A stretch of 64,000 bases of DNA from Romanomermis culicivorax (GCA_963922205.1 CAWUHX010000275.1:310001-374000); one strand, 5' to 3'; shown: positions 45,424-57,748, numbered from the stretch's first letter. Notes: a model not told the origin generated them from the letters alone. Made by a program: numbers and translations.

Positions 45424-46999
45424 TTTGACCCAAGTTCTCAAAAATCTAGTCCACTCATTTTTCTACCATGACAATTGTCAAAGCAAGTATATTCTCCTTT
45501 TTTCTGCCCGATCAGGGCATTTTCTAATAAACTAGTTCGCCTCTTTTTAGTGGGCCTCAACCATGCACAAAAACTTTCATAGAAGCACATTGAAGTCTTA
45601 AATTTGGTCATCTGCACTTCAAAAAAAATTAAAAAAAAAACTTCAAGCAACGAATTCTCACTTCCGGCCAAAGTAAAGGATGTGTAAACCGCATAGTACT
45701 TAAAAAACGGTGTGAAGATACTGAAAGGTGACCATATCTATTGAATTCCTCATGGTTTAGAATCCTTCATCCCAAAAAATCGCAGAAATACCTTTGTTTA
45801 CACAAATGACTTTTTTCGTGTAAACTGTCTCCATCCATTGAATTCCCCGTGGTCAGAAACATCTTCCCTCAAAAATCGCAGAAATACATTTGTTTACACA
45901 CAATATGAATTGTTGTGTAGAGTGATCACTTTCATTAAATTCCCAGTGGTCGAAAACCCCTCCCACAAAAAACTCACGAACACAGGTTTGGTTAAATCCG
46001 GAATAATTTTTTTTGTGTAAAGTGATGCGTCCATCGAATTCCCCGCAGTCGAAAACCCCTCCCATAAAAATCACGAAAATACGCTTGTTTACTCCTGCGA
46101 TTTATAAGATGATGGCATTCATCAAATTCTCTGTGATCGAAAACCTCGTCCACTGGAAAATCAGGAAAATACGTTTGTTTACAAGCGGGATAAGTTTTTG
46201 TGTAAAGTGATCGCATTCATTAAATTCCCCGTGGTCGAAAACCCCTTCCATCAATAAATCACGAAAATACGTTTGTTCACACACGGGATAGTTTTAGGTG
46301 TAAAGTAATCACATACGGCAGTACGCTTGTTTGCACCGTGGATAATTCATTTGTGTAAAGTGAGGACGTCTATTGAATTCCCCGCAGTCGAAAACTCCCT
46401 CCACTGAAAAATCACGGAAATACACTTGTTTACACCCGGGATAATTTTTCGTGTAAAGTGACCGGTTCCATCAAATTCCCAATAGTCGAAAACCCTTGCA
46501 GCCCAAAAATCCGAATAAGGCTACAGGTTTATTCTAAACGGCTAAAAAATTCGTTGTGCATTATGCTGCAAAAACTAATTTTTTTGAACCCATAAGTATT
46601 ATATAACAAAATTGGGGAATTTGGCGCTTTCCAGGACTTTGGACAACCATATAATTGAATTGAGGCCATATTTCAAAAAAAAAATTCGCATTTGAGATTA
46701 CACCCCCAAGATGCTTAGGCCGAAGTATGGAGGTTGGATATGGCACACCGATTGCTGGGCATGGTGGAACTGGGGGGGGCCTAAAAAAGTGCGTTTTTAC
46801 CTGTTTTTGGCGCCCCACCGAGCACCACTTGCAGATAGAGGCGAAATGACAAAAGGCACCCCATAGTTTGCCCCTATGCCCGATATTATGCAAAAAACCC
46901 GAAGGTTCTAGCTCTTACCGTTTTGGCTCTAGAGGGGGGGGACATGAAATTTGGGGGCCAGGTATATTATAGGTTGATGCTGTCGCGCCACCTATGAAA
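45424..46999. repeat. Left arm of a ~1.5-kb inverted repeat
   Basis: Sequence from TTTGACCCAAGTTCTCAAAA at 45,424 to GTCGCGCCACCTATG at 46,999 matches 54,828-56,336 in reverse complement, in the same order throughout, with small indels. It includes a tandem array at 45,770-46,510 and a non-coding block with a run of G at 46,774-46,779. No transposase frame lies in the arm. Confidence 0.85.
45770..46510. repeat. Tandem array of ~85-95-bp units (left arm)
   Basis: Units share AAATCACGAAAATACGCTTG, a TTTACACxxxGGATAATTTT block, TGTGTAAAGTGAT and ATTCCCCG(T/C)(G/A)GTCGAAAACCCC. About eight units are present with substitutions between them. The matching array in the right arm lies at about 55,315-55,990. 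Confidence 0.8.
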
Positions 47000-49900
47000 A
47001 AAGAGGCAGCAACATTATCATTCCTTGTAAAGAAGTCGCATTAGGTGCAATATGAGTCATAATCTTCAGCATCGGACCAATAATCTCCTACTATCCTTGT
47101 GCTACATCGAATTTGAACAAATTCGTGAAGATGAGGTTGAGCTGGGGATCATCATCCAGTGATGCCTAAACCACGTTATTCATGGTATGACTATGGAGAT
47201 AACACGTACAACCGTCATTTATTCCTAATGTTTTGATGATTGTTTTTCTTGCTTTCCAAATAAGGATTTGCGAGTATGAAATTTGTTCCTTTTTCAAAAA
47301 CAAATTGTCCTTCTCAGTGTAGCTCTATAAATCTATATGAGAATCAATTGTTTCCACGTTATATAAAATGCTTCTAGGTTGAAAAATGAAAAAAATGAAT
47401 AATGCCGTCAAAATCGTTTACACTAAGCTCTTACAGTAAGATTTTTCACTCAAAAAATTCAATAAGAATTAGTTGAGTATAGCCATAATTTTTTAGTATA
47501 CGCTACATGGTTTAGGAGAAAAATGTAGAAATATGAAATAGTACTAGCTTTGCGCTTTTATTTCCTAAAAATTCTATAAAAACGGACTATCGATTCCATA
47601 ATTTCGGCATAGATATAGGGAAAACGAGATCTTCGATGTCGATCTATATCGGGCCTACTGTAGACCTTCCTGTGAGACTTAAACAATAGCTTTTCAGCTT
47701 GGTAGCAAATTATATTACTCACTATAGTTCATTTATTTTCAAATGAGACTCGAAATCTGTAAATATCACAAAAAATTCGTGGGCAGGTGATGATCATACA
47801 TTGCGAGCTAAAGCTTAAATTTCCTTTTTCAAGGTTGTAGTCCTCACTGGTACAGTCAATCTGACAAAAAAGACGGTCGCGTACGCAGGTTGGTTATTAT
47901 CTGCATGAGCATTTTTTCTTTCAGAGGTTGATTTGGAAGAAATGGAGTAAGACACAATTTCTGAGAAATTCTACCTACTGCTCTATTAACCTATGATAAA
48001 TTACAAATTAATAATATCTGAAAAAGGGATATTTTCAGTTTTACATGTCGAGTATCGTGTCAGTATTCTTTCCGCATAAAAATCAAAATTCGCATAGCTA
48101 CAGTACTCCAAAGTTTGGAAGTTTTACATTTTCTGGTACGTTTTTTTCGGTCTCTGCACGTATATCGAAATATCACAGCTCAGAAAAGAAGTGACTTTAA
48201 AGCCAAATGTTCATGTGATGCATAAGACCATGTTGTTTATGCAGGTATGAAAAACATTTTCTAACCCCTTACTTTACACTTTTTATTCCATTTTAAAGTA
48301 TCAAAACGAAAGTCAAAATAAACCGAAAAAGTCGTTTGAGGTGTTTTGGGGCACCTTCCCATAGGAATCCGCAGAATTTTTTTCTTGATTTCTGTAGACG
48401 CTAATGTCTGACGTATTGTGATAAAATTTCAATCAAATTTGCGTACCCTTTTGGGAGCTGTAGGTGGGAGCATATTCTTGAAGTTGATACGAAAATGCTG
48501 TTTAAATGCCACTAAATATGCCATTAACGGGACGCAGGAGACAATGAAAACGTTCAGGTTGACGAGTAAAATGAAAAGATGTGAGTCGAATCGCTGGCAA
48601 AATTTCATCGATCAATTTACTATGGCTGCCCAACAGGATGCCGCAGAAGAGATGCAATAAAAGTTTCTCTCTTCAGTAATTTGATTAGAAAATGATGGAA
48701 GCTGCGAGTTTCATAGGACAGAATAAATGTCGGCCATCTGAATCCGGCCTATGTTATAAGCTGTGCGGAAGTGCTCTACAGTTGAAGGCATCCTGTTTCA
48801 CACCACGTGTTATTACCCATACGAAAATAGAGCAGATGATAGTAGATTGCAGTGCCTTTCCAACAATGCAAAGAGTATCCGAACACCTCTAGCCGTTTTT
48901 CTGTAAATAGACTTCAAACAATCACTCGATTTCTGAAATTTAATGAAAATTTTTGAAGTTTTCGATTTTTCATTGGAAGCACTTCGTCCAGAAACCATCT
49001 ATGTCAATGAAAACATGCCAGAACTTGGAGCCACATTTTTTCTTATAGTGTATTAGGTGAATTTGCATCCTGGTTCCCAAAACTTTATTGATTGGAAATT
49101 AATCCAGATTCAAAAACACATTTGAATGACAGTACAGTGTATGCAAATCTCTACAGCTGCAAAACGGTACCCGATAATGACGATCTTTCACACAGCTACG
49201 GTAGGAATGTAAGAACTAAAGAATAAAAAGATGAAATTCGGCGACATCATAGGTGAAGGTGCTCGGGAGTGCCTCTAAACAGGATTTTTCTTTCGTTCTG
49301 CTTCTAATTTTTGACAGTTTACACTTTCTTGCAGAGTGTAAAATGTTCGTTTGTGAAACAATTAGTACATCATACTATAGTCTGTTAGTTATTTGATCAT
49401 TCAATAGTACAGATAATAAATGTGTCACAAGGGGTAGATAAAGGCGACCTGGAAAATGTAGTGACGTCCGGGCGATTACCATGAGTATGCTTTCTTCAGA
49501 GATACAAACATCCTGATGAAAATTCAACCCATAATACAGTAATAATGAGGAAAATTCTGCGGCATCCGATCGGAAGATACCCGGGAGTGCCCATAAACAA
49601 TTTTTCCCAATTTTGACGGCTCATTTTCGACACTTTAAATTCTTTTAAGAGGTGTAATACGCAATTATTTATTGTATTACATCAAAAGATAGCATATCCT
49701 CTCCTCTGTTTAATGAGTATATATTCATCGAATAAGATCATTCCAATTCTGAAGGCTCGCAAGACCAGAGAAAAATTTTGAAAATAGATCAATTTTCAAA
49801 TTTTAGCATATTGTAGTTTCCGTTTTTAAACAAAACTAATGATACTACGAAATTCAGCGCACAAAACTACTCAAAACAGCTGATTTTGAGATATGATTAA

Positions 49901-50334
49901 TTTTCAACTATCATAGGGAAGGTAGAACCTCTCAGAAATCGAAGGTAGAAGCTCTCTGAAATCAGAAACCTTGTAAAAAAATAATTTTTTATTTTGCATC
50001 GATATTGCAGCATTTTTAAAAACGAACTGTTTTTTATTGTAGTCTCGCGATCTCTGTGTTCAGAGATTCTACAGGGCCAAAGTGGAAAGTAAAAATTTCA
50101 TAGAATTTGAAATTTAAAAAATGTTCTAAAAAATTTGATAACTCAATCATTGCGTTCTTCAAGAAAAAACGATCTCAGACGAATAATGTCAAAGTCCGAG
50201 AATTTGGAGATAACGGAAAGTCGAGGTGCAATGAAGGGCGAAAAAATCAAAAAATGATTATAATCTCTACTTCACAATTTCAATTTTAACGAAATACAAG
50301 TATAACAACAAGAAATGCACGAATATTGTCTCCC
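47000..50334. other. Non-coding region between inverted arms
   Basis: No recognisable gene. The segment at 47,360-47,600 (CGTCAAAATCGTTTACACTA...ACTATCG) is a diverged copy of 52,440-52,690 and of part of 53,390-53,470. 47,775-47,930 (GGGCAGGTGATGATCATACA) resembles 52,130-52,235. These are dispersed or locally duplicated repeats. A 66-codon frame at 48,692 has no support as a gene. Confidence 0.5.
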
Positions 50335-50989
50335 TCAAATGAAAGTTTCTTGGGCTCGGTCCCAAGCTTCGTCGCTCGGCGACAATGGACAATAATCTTC
50401 GACACGTTCCCGCGATCGTTTTTCCGCTCGTCTGCCCCTGCTGCGCGATAATTTTTTCATCGGCGTCAAAAATCTCCTAAGTTTGTCGAATACCCGACCG
50501 ATCGATTTTCGATGCCTGTCGGACGAGTCGCCCCGGTCCACGCCGTCTTGTGACGAAGACGACGAGCCGCCCGACGGCGATGCATCCCGTTCTATTTGTA
50601 TCGTCAATGTTTCGCTGGCGCTACGGGCTGGACGCCCGGCGATGCCTCCCGCGGCAACGTCTCCACCGACTGCACTGGCTGATTTCCGAATTGTCGGCGT
50701 TGACGGAGGGGTATGATAATCGGAAGTGACGGATTTGGGACGTTCGGTGGAACGTTTTTGCATATTGGCCGGCGATGAAGTATAGCGGCGTCCGTCTTCG
50801 TCGTCGTCGATACTGGACGACGACGCTCCAACGCCTCGGCCACGGGGAACTTTGAGCAGGTGTTTCTTAAGCTTCTTTTGACCCAAACCGGCGGACGCCA
50901 GCGAGCAAGGCCATGTCGATTGGGACGGCATGGACGGCGATTGGTGGGAATCTTCGAATGAAACAGCACTCCTCGATGTGCACGGCTGA
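50335..50989 (-). CDS. Probable last exon of host gene H1 (basic, Ser-rich C-terminus)
   Basis: This frame is GC-rich compared with its surroundings and has clear protein-like bias: SRSAVSFEDSHQSPSMPSQS, a Ser/Asp run, SASETLTIQIERDASPSGG, then a basic helical region (IGRVFDKLRRFLTPMKKLSR) and an acidic end (LSPSDEAWDRAQETFI) before a stop at 50,335. It is probably disordered apart from the basic helix. Upstream in frame lies a stop at about 51,075. The best phase-compatible acceptor I can find joins 51,096 to 50,989 after ...ACAACAAAG, a weak site. It could instead be a separate transcript. Function unknown. Confidence 0.5.
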
Positions 50990-51091
50990 CTTTGTTGTTC
51001 ATTGGGAGATAAACGTGGTTTTTTGGGCGGTCGGAAAAGTGACAATAATAAATATATTAATATCGTGATCCGTCACATCTGAAATCAAATC

Positions 51092-51202
51092 TTACTGTAT
51101 CTCGCTAATATTCTCCAAAGTCGTGCTGATGTCGTCTGTATCCGTATTCGATGATGAAGTGGAAGTACTCGATGATATGTATTTGCTTTTTGCTTTTTTG
51201 CA
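51092..51202 (-). CDS. Host gene H1, Ser/Thr-rich exon
   Basis: It starts after TTATTTTCAG, a strong acceptor, in phase 0, and encodes KKAKSKYISSSTSTSSSNTD and then DISTTLENISEIQ. It can end at an in-frame TAA (51,094-51,092) or splice from CA|GTAAGA at 51,096 to a further exon. Both readings are possible. The basic start and Ser/Thr run suggest a disordered linker. The preceding exon at 54,062-54,355 also ends in phase 0, so the two fit together over a ~2.9-kb intron. Confidence 0.55.
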   Translation of the reverse strand, partial: CKKAKSKYISSSTSTSSSNTDTDDISTTLENISEIQ

Positions 51203-51271
51203 CTGAAAATAAGTTCATCAAGCGATTCTCTATTTCAATATTTAACAAGATTTTAAGAAGCAAAAATACCA

Positions 51272-51994
51272 GGGGCCGGTTTCATCAAAGCGACTTAAGC
51301 TCCGGCTGAGCTGCAGCTTAAGCTGCAGCTTAAGTCTATATGTTATACCATTGTCGTTAAGCTGCAGCTCAGCTGTAGCTTAACTCGTACACAAAACATG
51401 TCGAGCAAGTAAAGCAACAGCTGAGCTGCACCTTAACTTTTCGTGTGAGGAAAATGTTATCGTGTGAACAAAAAATGGCGCATTGTCCGGATTTTAACCG
51501 AAAACTTTTCGTTCGATTATCGATTTTTTTCACAGTCATTAGTAGTGGTTTATCGACTAGAAAAAATTTCGCTTTGTTGGAACTTTGGCAGTAGCTTGCG
51601 TAGGCAGTTTTGGAAGTTTGTTAAACTATTATTCATGTGTATATGTCAAAATGGATCAAAAAACGAACGAACTAATGAAGTGCCAAAACGCTCATCCCCG
51701 AGTTGCCAGTACTGGCGAAGTTCCAACAAAAGGCGGAATTTTTTCTAGTCGATTGAAAAAATAGATAATCCAACGAAAAGTTTTCGGGTAAAGTCCGCGC
51801 AATGCGCCATGGAAGCATTTCTTTATACGAAAAGTTAAGGTGCAGCTCAGCTGCAGCTTAACTCGCACACAAAACATATCGAGTTAAGCTACAGCTGAGC
51901 TGCAGCTTAACGACAATGGTATAACATATAGAGTTAAGGTGCAGCTCAAGCTGCAGCTCAGCTAGGGCTTCAGTCGCTTTGATGAAACCGGACC
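51272..51994. mobile_element. Foldback-type element, ~720 bp, in an H1 intron
   Basis: GGGGCCGGTTTCATCAAAGC at 51,272 is matched in reverse complement by the end at about 51,994 (GGTCCGGTTTCATCAAAGCG). The arms contain many AGCTGCAGCTTAA-type palindromes (51,300-51,440; 51,835-51,970). A second inner pair, TCGCTTTGTTGGAACTTTGG near 51,569, is inverted near 51,715. Nearly the whole element can fold back. No transposase is encoded. A GGGGCCGGTTTTTCGAAG start at 28,513 may be a distant relative. Confidence 0.75.
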
Positions 51995-53080
51995 ATGGGT
52001 TTCAGCAGGATCAGGATTATGAAAATCTTAAAAGTAATTGAAAAAATTATGTCGAATATCAGTATTAAAAATAAGGAACTCTGTTTATTTCTAAATGAGT
52101 CTCCAAACACAAAAAAGTCCAAAAAATCTGTAGGCAGGTGATGATCATGCATCGTTAGCCAACATTTTCTTTTCAAGTTGCAGTCCTGACTGCTATAGCC
52201 AATCTGAGAAAGTTGTTTATTATTTACATGAGTATCAAGGCTCACTCCAGAAATTGGTTTAATTAACTAATCCTGCGACATTGTCTCGAACTCGAGACGT
52301 TCCAATCACCAAAATTTGCTAATTGCGATGTCAGGATAATTTTCTTCAGCTGCACTTAACATTTCGAGTTCGCGATTATATGGAAGCCGGCCAGACAAAA
52401 AAGTGAAACTTCATTTGACGGCATGTTTTGTCTATAGTCTGTTTTTCATAAAATGCTTTCAAATATAAAAGTGACACAAATCGATACTGTCGTCAAAACC
52501 GTTTACATAGAGCTCTTATTGTAAAATTTTTCATTCGAAAAATTGTTAAAGGTTAGGCCGGTATGTTCACAAGTTTCCAGTCCTATATGATATATTGTTC
52601 ATCAGCAAATCGTGAAAATGTGAAATACTACTTGCTTTCCACTTTCATTATTCAGGAGCATTTCAAGAAAAACAGACTAGATTGCAAAAAAATAAATACT
52701 GACTCGTCTTAGTTCTTGATCAGTTTCTCGGGGTTCCAAGAAACAGCCCTGGTACAGGAAGAATAAAAAACTTGGTTACGGAAAAATTCCAGCTGTTGAC
52801 TACAGCAGAATTAATTTTTTATACCAAATTCTCAAATTTCCCAAAATTTTAGAAAAGCACCACTCGTGATCCGCCTCCATGTGCATCTACTGATGTACTC
52901 ATAATTAGTGTGCATGACTGAGGAGCCAAAAAATGTCTCACCTCTGCTTGTAAAGTCAAAAAAGGACAAAAAAGTGCCGTTCTCAAGGTGGTTCGCAAAA
53001 AACTTTTACTGCACCACTTCTACTTAAAAAATTGGTAATCTAGTTAAGAAGGCTCATAAATTTCCAGTGCTATGTGACTT

Positions 53081-53386
53081 AAGGCCCTGTCATACTTCAC
53101 CGCGCGGTACCGCGCGGCGCCGGTTGTTCCATTCATACTAAAAGGCGACGTCGGCCGGCGCCGCGCGGCGCCGCGCGGTACCGCCTTTGAAGCATGAATA
53201 GGTTTTTGTAATTTTTGCGGCGCCGCGCGGCGCCCTATCAGGTTTCAACTAAACCAATACACATTTTTTGAGAAGAGCAAAATCCAAAAGTAAAAAAGCG
53301 GCGCCGTACGGCGCCGTACGGCGCCGCGCGGTAACGCGCGGCGAAGTATGACAAGCCACCGCGCGATGAAGTATGACAGGGCCTTT
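53081..53386. mobile_element. GC-rich MITE, PIF/Harbinger-like, TTA target duplication
   Basis: The ends AGGCCCTGTCATACTTCACC and (reverse complement) AGGCCCTGTCATACTTCATC are inverted repeats flanked by TTA on both sides, the target typical of PIF/Harbinger elements. The interior is made of nested GCGCGGCGCCG, GCGGTACCGC and GGCGCCGTAC palindromes, an extreme contrast to the AT-rich surroundings. It is non-coding. A related copy lies at 61,055-61,325. Confidence 0.75.
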
Positions 53387-54061
53387 ATGGTTTAGCGGGA
53401 AATCGTGAGGATACGAAATAGTACTTACTCTCTATTATTTACAGGAATTTCTAGAAAAACAGACTATAGTAGGTTTAACGTCTCTATAAAACAATCGGAA
53501 GCTCGAGATTGGAAAATGAGGAATTTTTCAGCGCCACCAGGCGATAGATTGATCTCGCGGTTATCTGGAGTTCGAAATCCTAAATCACCTCAGTGCAAGC
53601 GAGCTCAGGAGTTTTAATCCAATTATGTAGTCTGTTTTTCTTTAAATGACCAATGAATTTATCTTTAAATGAAATGATAGAAGAATGACATTCGCACTAT
53701 TTCACATTCTCACAATTTTTGGCCGAGCCAAATGTTACATAGAACTAAAATTTTGTGAGCATACTCGGCCAACCTATAAAAGTTTTTTGAAAATTCTACA
53801 GTAAGATCTCTGTATGAATGCTTTTTACGACATAATAATTTTTGCCATTATTTCAATTTAGAAGGATTTTGCTAAGACAGACTGCACGTATTGATTGTGG
53901 AAATGTCAGTCAGCTTCATACTCCGTTCATGCTTCATTGCCGTTCGAAATCGAACTGGAAATCATCTGAAATTCTGCTGGATAATCTGACTGAATCCTCC
54001 ACATATTGTCCAGGTCATGCCATATGGGAAAAGAAGGGTAGCTGATCAAAGGAAAACTCAC

Positions 54062-54355
54062 CCTCTCGCTAGACGAAGTTTTGAGTTCTCGGTCAGTTTG
54101 ATGGTCAGTTTCTTCGGGCAAACTTCTCAAAGACGGAACATAAGCCTGGTTTTCGCTCAATTTAGTGATCAAGGCTTGCTTTTTGGATTTCAGCGTCGGA
54201 TGGTCGTTGGAAGATTTGCTTTTTTGGGTACTTTCGGCCGTTCGCCATCCACCGTTTTGCCTAGGTCGACCGAAAGCCCCTTTATTCAGAAGAACAGCCG
54301 TTTCACCGGATAATGAATCGTCATCGTCGTCGAATGGCTGAATGAAAACTTTCAC
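54062..54355 (-). CDS. Host gene H1, acidic/Ser-rich exon
   Basis: 98 codons bounded by an acceptor CCTTAGCAG and donor AGG|GTGAGT, both in phase 0. It begins VKVFIQPFDDDDDSLSG and continues with ...NKGAFGRPRQNGGW and KLSENQAYVPSLRSL. The upstream exon at 63,493-63,668 ends in phase 0 after a run of Glu (CVEEEEE), so joining gives a continuous acidic patch. Composition suggests mostly disordered protein. No domain recognised. Confidence 0.6.
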
Positions 54356-54419
54356 CTGCTAAGGTTTTGTAAGTGGTCGAGTCAGTTGTAGTTTGGAGCT
54401 CTGCAATAGTGATCCCACG

Positions 54420-54640
54420 CCTCCTGACGTGCAAGGGCTGGCGTGCAACGGTTAAATATAGGGCTGACGTGCAGTGTTACACTTGAGGCAGGCGTTTAGT
54501 AGTTAAGCATAGGGATAGTGTGTAATGGTTGAGCATAAGGCACGTGAAATGGTTAAGCATAGGACTGACGTGCAACGGTTAAGCATAGGACTGCGTGCAA
54601 TGGTTAAGGAAAGGCGTAGGACGCAATGTTAACGTATAGT
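54420..54640. repeat. Degenerate ~27-bp tandem repeat
   Basis: Repeated phrases GACGTGCAACGGTTAAGCAT and AAGCATAGGACTG recur about eight times with gaps, right upstream (minus strand) of the 54,355 exon boundary, within the intron. Confidence 0.65.
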
Positions 54641-54827
54641 GCATGACTTGTCCTAAACTATGGCGTCTAGAGAGATTGTAGTGCAATGTGCAAAGTAGAC
54701 TGCGTGGGCCGGATGAGCTGATTCGGTACAGATAGGCAGGAATTGTTCCCAACCATTGGCTTTGACGTCAGCAAGGATCAATTCTCAAACTATCGTTGGA
54801 CTTATACGACCCTTGAAGTTATCCTTA

Positions 54828-56336
54828 TCATAGGTGGCGCGACAGCGTCAACCTATAATATACTTGGCCCGCAAATTTCATGTCCCCCCCCCCTAGAGCC
54901 AAAACGGTAAGAGCTAGAACCTTCGGGTTTTTTTGCATAATATCGGGCATACGGGGAAAACTATGGGTGCCTTTTGTCATTTCGCCTCTATCTGCAGGTG
55001 GTGCTCGGTGGGGCCCCAAAAACAGGTAAAAAACGCACTTTTTAAGGCCTCCCAGTTCCACCATGCCCAGCAACCGGTGTGCCATATCCTACCTCCATAC
55101 TTCGGCCTAAGCATCTTGGGCGTGTAATCTCAAATGCGAATTTTTTGTTGTTGAAATATGGCCTCAATTCAATTATATAGTTGTCCAAAGTCCCGGAAAA
55201 CGCCAAATTCCCCAATTTTGTTATATAATACTTATGGGTTCAAAAAAATAATTTTTGGCAGCATAATGCACTACTAATTTTTTTGCAGTTTCAAATTATT
55301 GGGATTTTTGTACTGCAAGGGTTTTCGACCATTGGGAATTTGATGGACGCGGTCACTTAACACGAAAAATTATCCCGGGTGTAAACAAGCGTATTTCCGT
55401 GATTTTTCAGTGGAGGGAGGTTTTGACCGCGGGGAATTCAATAGACGTCCTCACTTTACACAAAAAAATTATCCACGGGGTAAACAAGCGCACTGCCGTA
55501 ATTTTCTTGCGGAGGGGATTTTCGACCACGGGGAATCCAATGAATGTGATCACTTTACACTAAAAATTATTCCGTGTATAAACAAACGTATTTTCGTGAT
55601 TTTTTGCTGGAAGGGGTTTTCGATCACGGAGAATTTGATAAATGCAATCATCTTACAAAAAAAACTATCGCGCGTGTAAACAAGCGTATTCTCGTGATTT
55701 TTTATGGAAGGGGCTTTCGACTGCTGGAAATTCATTGGATGTGTTACTTTACACAAAAAAATTATTCCGGTTTTAACCAAGCCTGTTTTCGTGAGTTTTT
55801 TGAGGGAGGGGTTTTCGACCACTGGGAATTTAATGAAAGTGATCACTTTACACACCAATTCATATTGAGTGTAAACAAATGTATTTCTGCGATTTTTGAG
55901 GGAAGATGTTTCTGACCATGGGGAATTCAATGGACGGAGTCAGTTTACACGAAAAAAGTTATTTGTGTAAACAAAGGTATTTCTGCGATTTCTTGGGTTG
56001 AAGGATTCTAAACATGAGGAATTCAATAGATATGGTCACGTTTCAGTATCTTTACAACGTTTTCTAAGTACTATGCAGTTTACACATCATTTACTTTTGC
56101 TGGAGGTAAGAATTCGTTGCTTGAAGTTTTTTTATTGTTTTTTTGAAGTGCAGATGACCAAATTTAAAACTTCAATGTGCTTCTATGAAAGTTTTCGTGC
56201 ATGGTTGAGGCCCACTAAAAAGAGGTGAACTAGTTTATTAGAAAATGCCCCGATGGGGCAGAAAAAAGGAGAATATACTTGCTTCGATAGTTGCCATGCT
56301 AGAAAAAGAAGTGGACTAGACTTTTGAGAACTTGGG
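54828..56336. repeat. Right arm of the ~1.5-kb inverted repeat
   Basis: It is the reverse-complement partner of 45,424-46,999, including the G/C run (54,884-54,893), the GGTGGTGCTCGGTGGGGCCC block near 55,000 and the tandem array at about 55,315-55,990. It lies within the long H1 intron between 54,355 and 63,493, while the left arm lies beyond the 3' end of H1. Confidence 0.85.
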
Positions 56337-57515
56337 TCAAAGTTGGAAAAAATTCACTTTCTTCATATTGGATTTTCATTCTGTCTCAAAAAAATTTTCT
56401 ATGTCTGTGAAGAAGTATATTCTGCAGCATCGTGCATTTTGTCTTTCCCCTGGCATTAACTACAGCAAAATTTTTCTATATGAAAATTATATGCACATGA
56501 TTTCAAATGTAAAGAAAGGGTAAACCAATAGCTTTCTAACTCCCGACCAATTCAAAACTCCTGCCTAATGATGATTATTAAAGTTATAACCGGCGCGAAG
56601 CGCCTGAAAATTTTGAGATTATGAACTTCTAAAATGCACCAAAATGCATATTTTTTCTACCTTATCTCCTCCCTAAATGGGAAAGAGCCGTTTGTACATG
56701 TACAAATGACTACTCCAATTTCGTTTGCTCCAAAAAATTTTCATTTGCCTCCGGCAAAAGAAACCCCTGGGTTGCACTAACATTTCCGAATAATTTTCTT
56801 ATCCCTAAAGCAAATAAATATTAAAATGTCTGCAATTCCCAAACGCGAAATCAAATCTCAGTATTGGTTAATCCTGAAGTGAGTATTGTTAGTGCACTGG
56901 AAGAGAATAATTTGGACATTGTGATTAGCTCAAACTCTGGATCAGCAATTTAATCCCGATGTTGAGATTATCTTCATGTTGGGTTAGTGCAACCAGCCTC
57001 AGGTTTCTTTATAGTTCTGAAAATGACTATAATATGCCTGCTTCACTATTTTTCAGCTAGTGTGAGAGGCAGGAGTTTTGAATTGGTCGGGATTAGAAAG
57101 CTATTGGTTTACCATTTCTTTACATTTGAAATTATAAATTATAAAAATTAACATTCGTATTATTGAAGACTGCAATTATGATGGGAAAAAAATTATATGC
57201 AATGTTTATAATTTCAAATTATAAAAATTTGAAATTATAAACATTGCATATAATTTTCATATAGAAAAATTTTGCTGTAGTTAATGCCAGGGGAAGGACA
57301 AAATGCACGATGCTGCAGAATATACTTCTTCACAGACATAGAAAATTTTTTTGAGACAGAATGAAAATCCAATATGAAGAAAGTGAATTTTTTCCAACTT
57401 TGACCCAAGTTCTCAAAAGTCTAGTCCACTTCTTTTTCTAGCATGGCAACTATCGAAGCAAGTATATTCTCCTTTTTCTGCCCCATCGGGGCATTTTCTA
57501 ATAAACTAGTTTATG
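56224..57515. repeat. Second inverted repeat, arms ~360-450 bp
   Basis: 56,224-56,590 (ACTAGTTTATTAGAAAATGC ... CAATTCAAAACTCCTGCC) pairs in reverse complement with 57,060-57,515. The two arms carry the same blocks in mirrored order: GGGGCAGAAAAAAGGAGAAT, CTTTCTTCATATTGGATTTT and CTGGCATTAACTACAGC. An inner palindrome at 57,195-57,255 has TTATAATTTCAAATTATAAA. The outer 110 bp are also part of the 1.5-kb arms, so the two systems overlap. Confidence 0.8.
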
Positions 57516-57748
57516 ATCTTATTGTAACTCATATCAACATTTCTGTGCCTCTTGAAAGGGCCGTTGGGTCACGCAATCGTGCTGCCACATTCTGCAGGGT
57601 GTTTGGGCTATATGCCCGGTCTGCCCTCTTCATAAGTCACAAAAGAATCTTCACCGGCAATTCTTCAGCGTTTTTAATAATGTCTCTAGATCTGGGGATC
57701 TTTTTTGGGATGAATTAATCAATTAGTGTAATATAGTAAAGAATGGGT

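Noticed and set aside
45770..46510. Possible CRISPR-like array of regular repeats
   Set aside because: Units are directly adjoining, diverged and ~90 bp without unique spacers, in eukaryotic DNA. It is an ordinary tandem satellite.
46561..46893. 110-codon minus-strand frame
   Set aside because: It lies in the 1.5-kb inverted arm; the partner copy near 54,933 has a different, shorter frame. No codon constraint is visible.
50604..51002. Alternative minus-strand frame of ~130 codons overlapping the H1 last exon
   Set aside because: Composition is Arg/Pro-rich frame-shift text; the other frame has the ordered Ser-rich and basic-helix pattern of a real protein end.
45424..56336. The 1.5-kb inverted arms as terminal repeats of the Polinton-like element
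   Set aside because: Polymerase and ATPase lie outside the arms at 40.2-45.4 kb, and the bracketed region contains host-like exons, so geometry does not fit.
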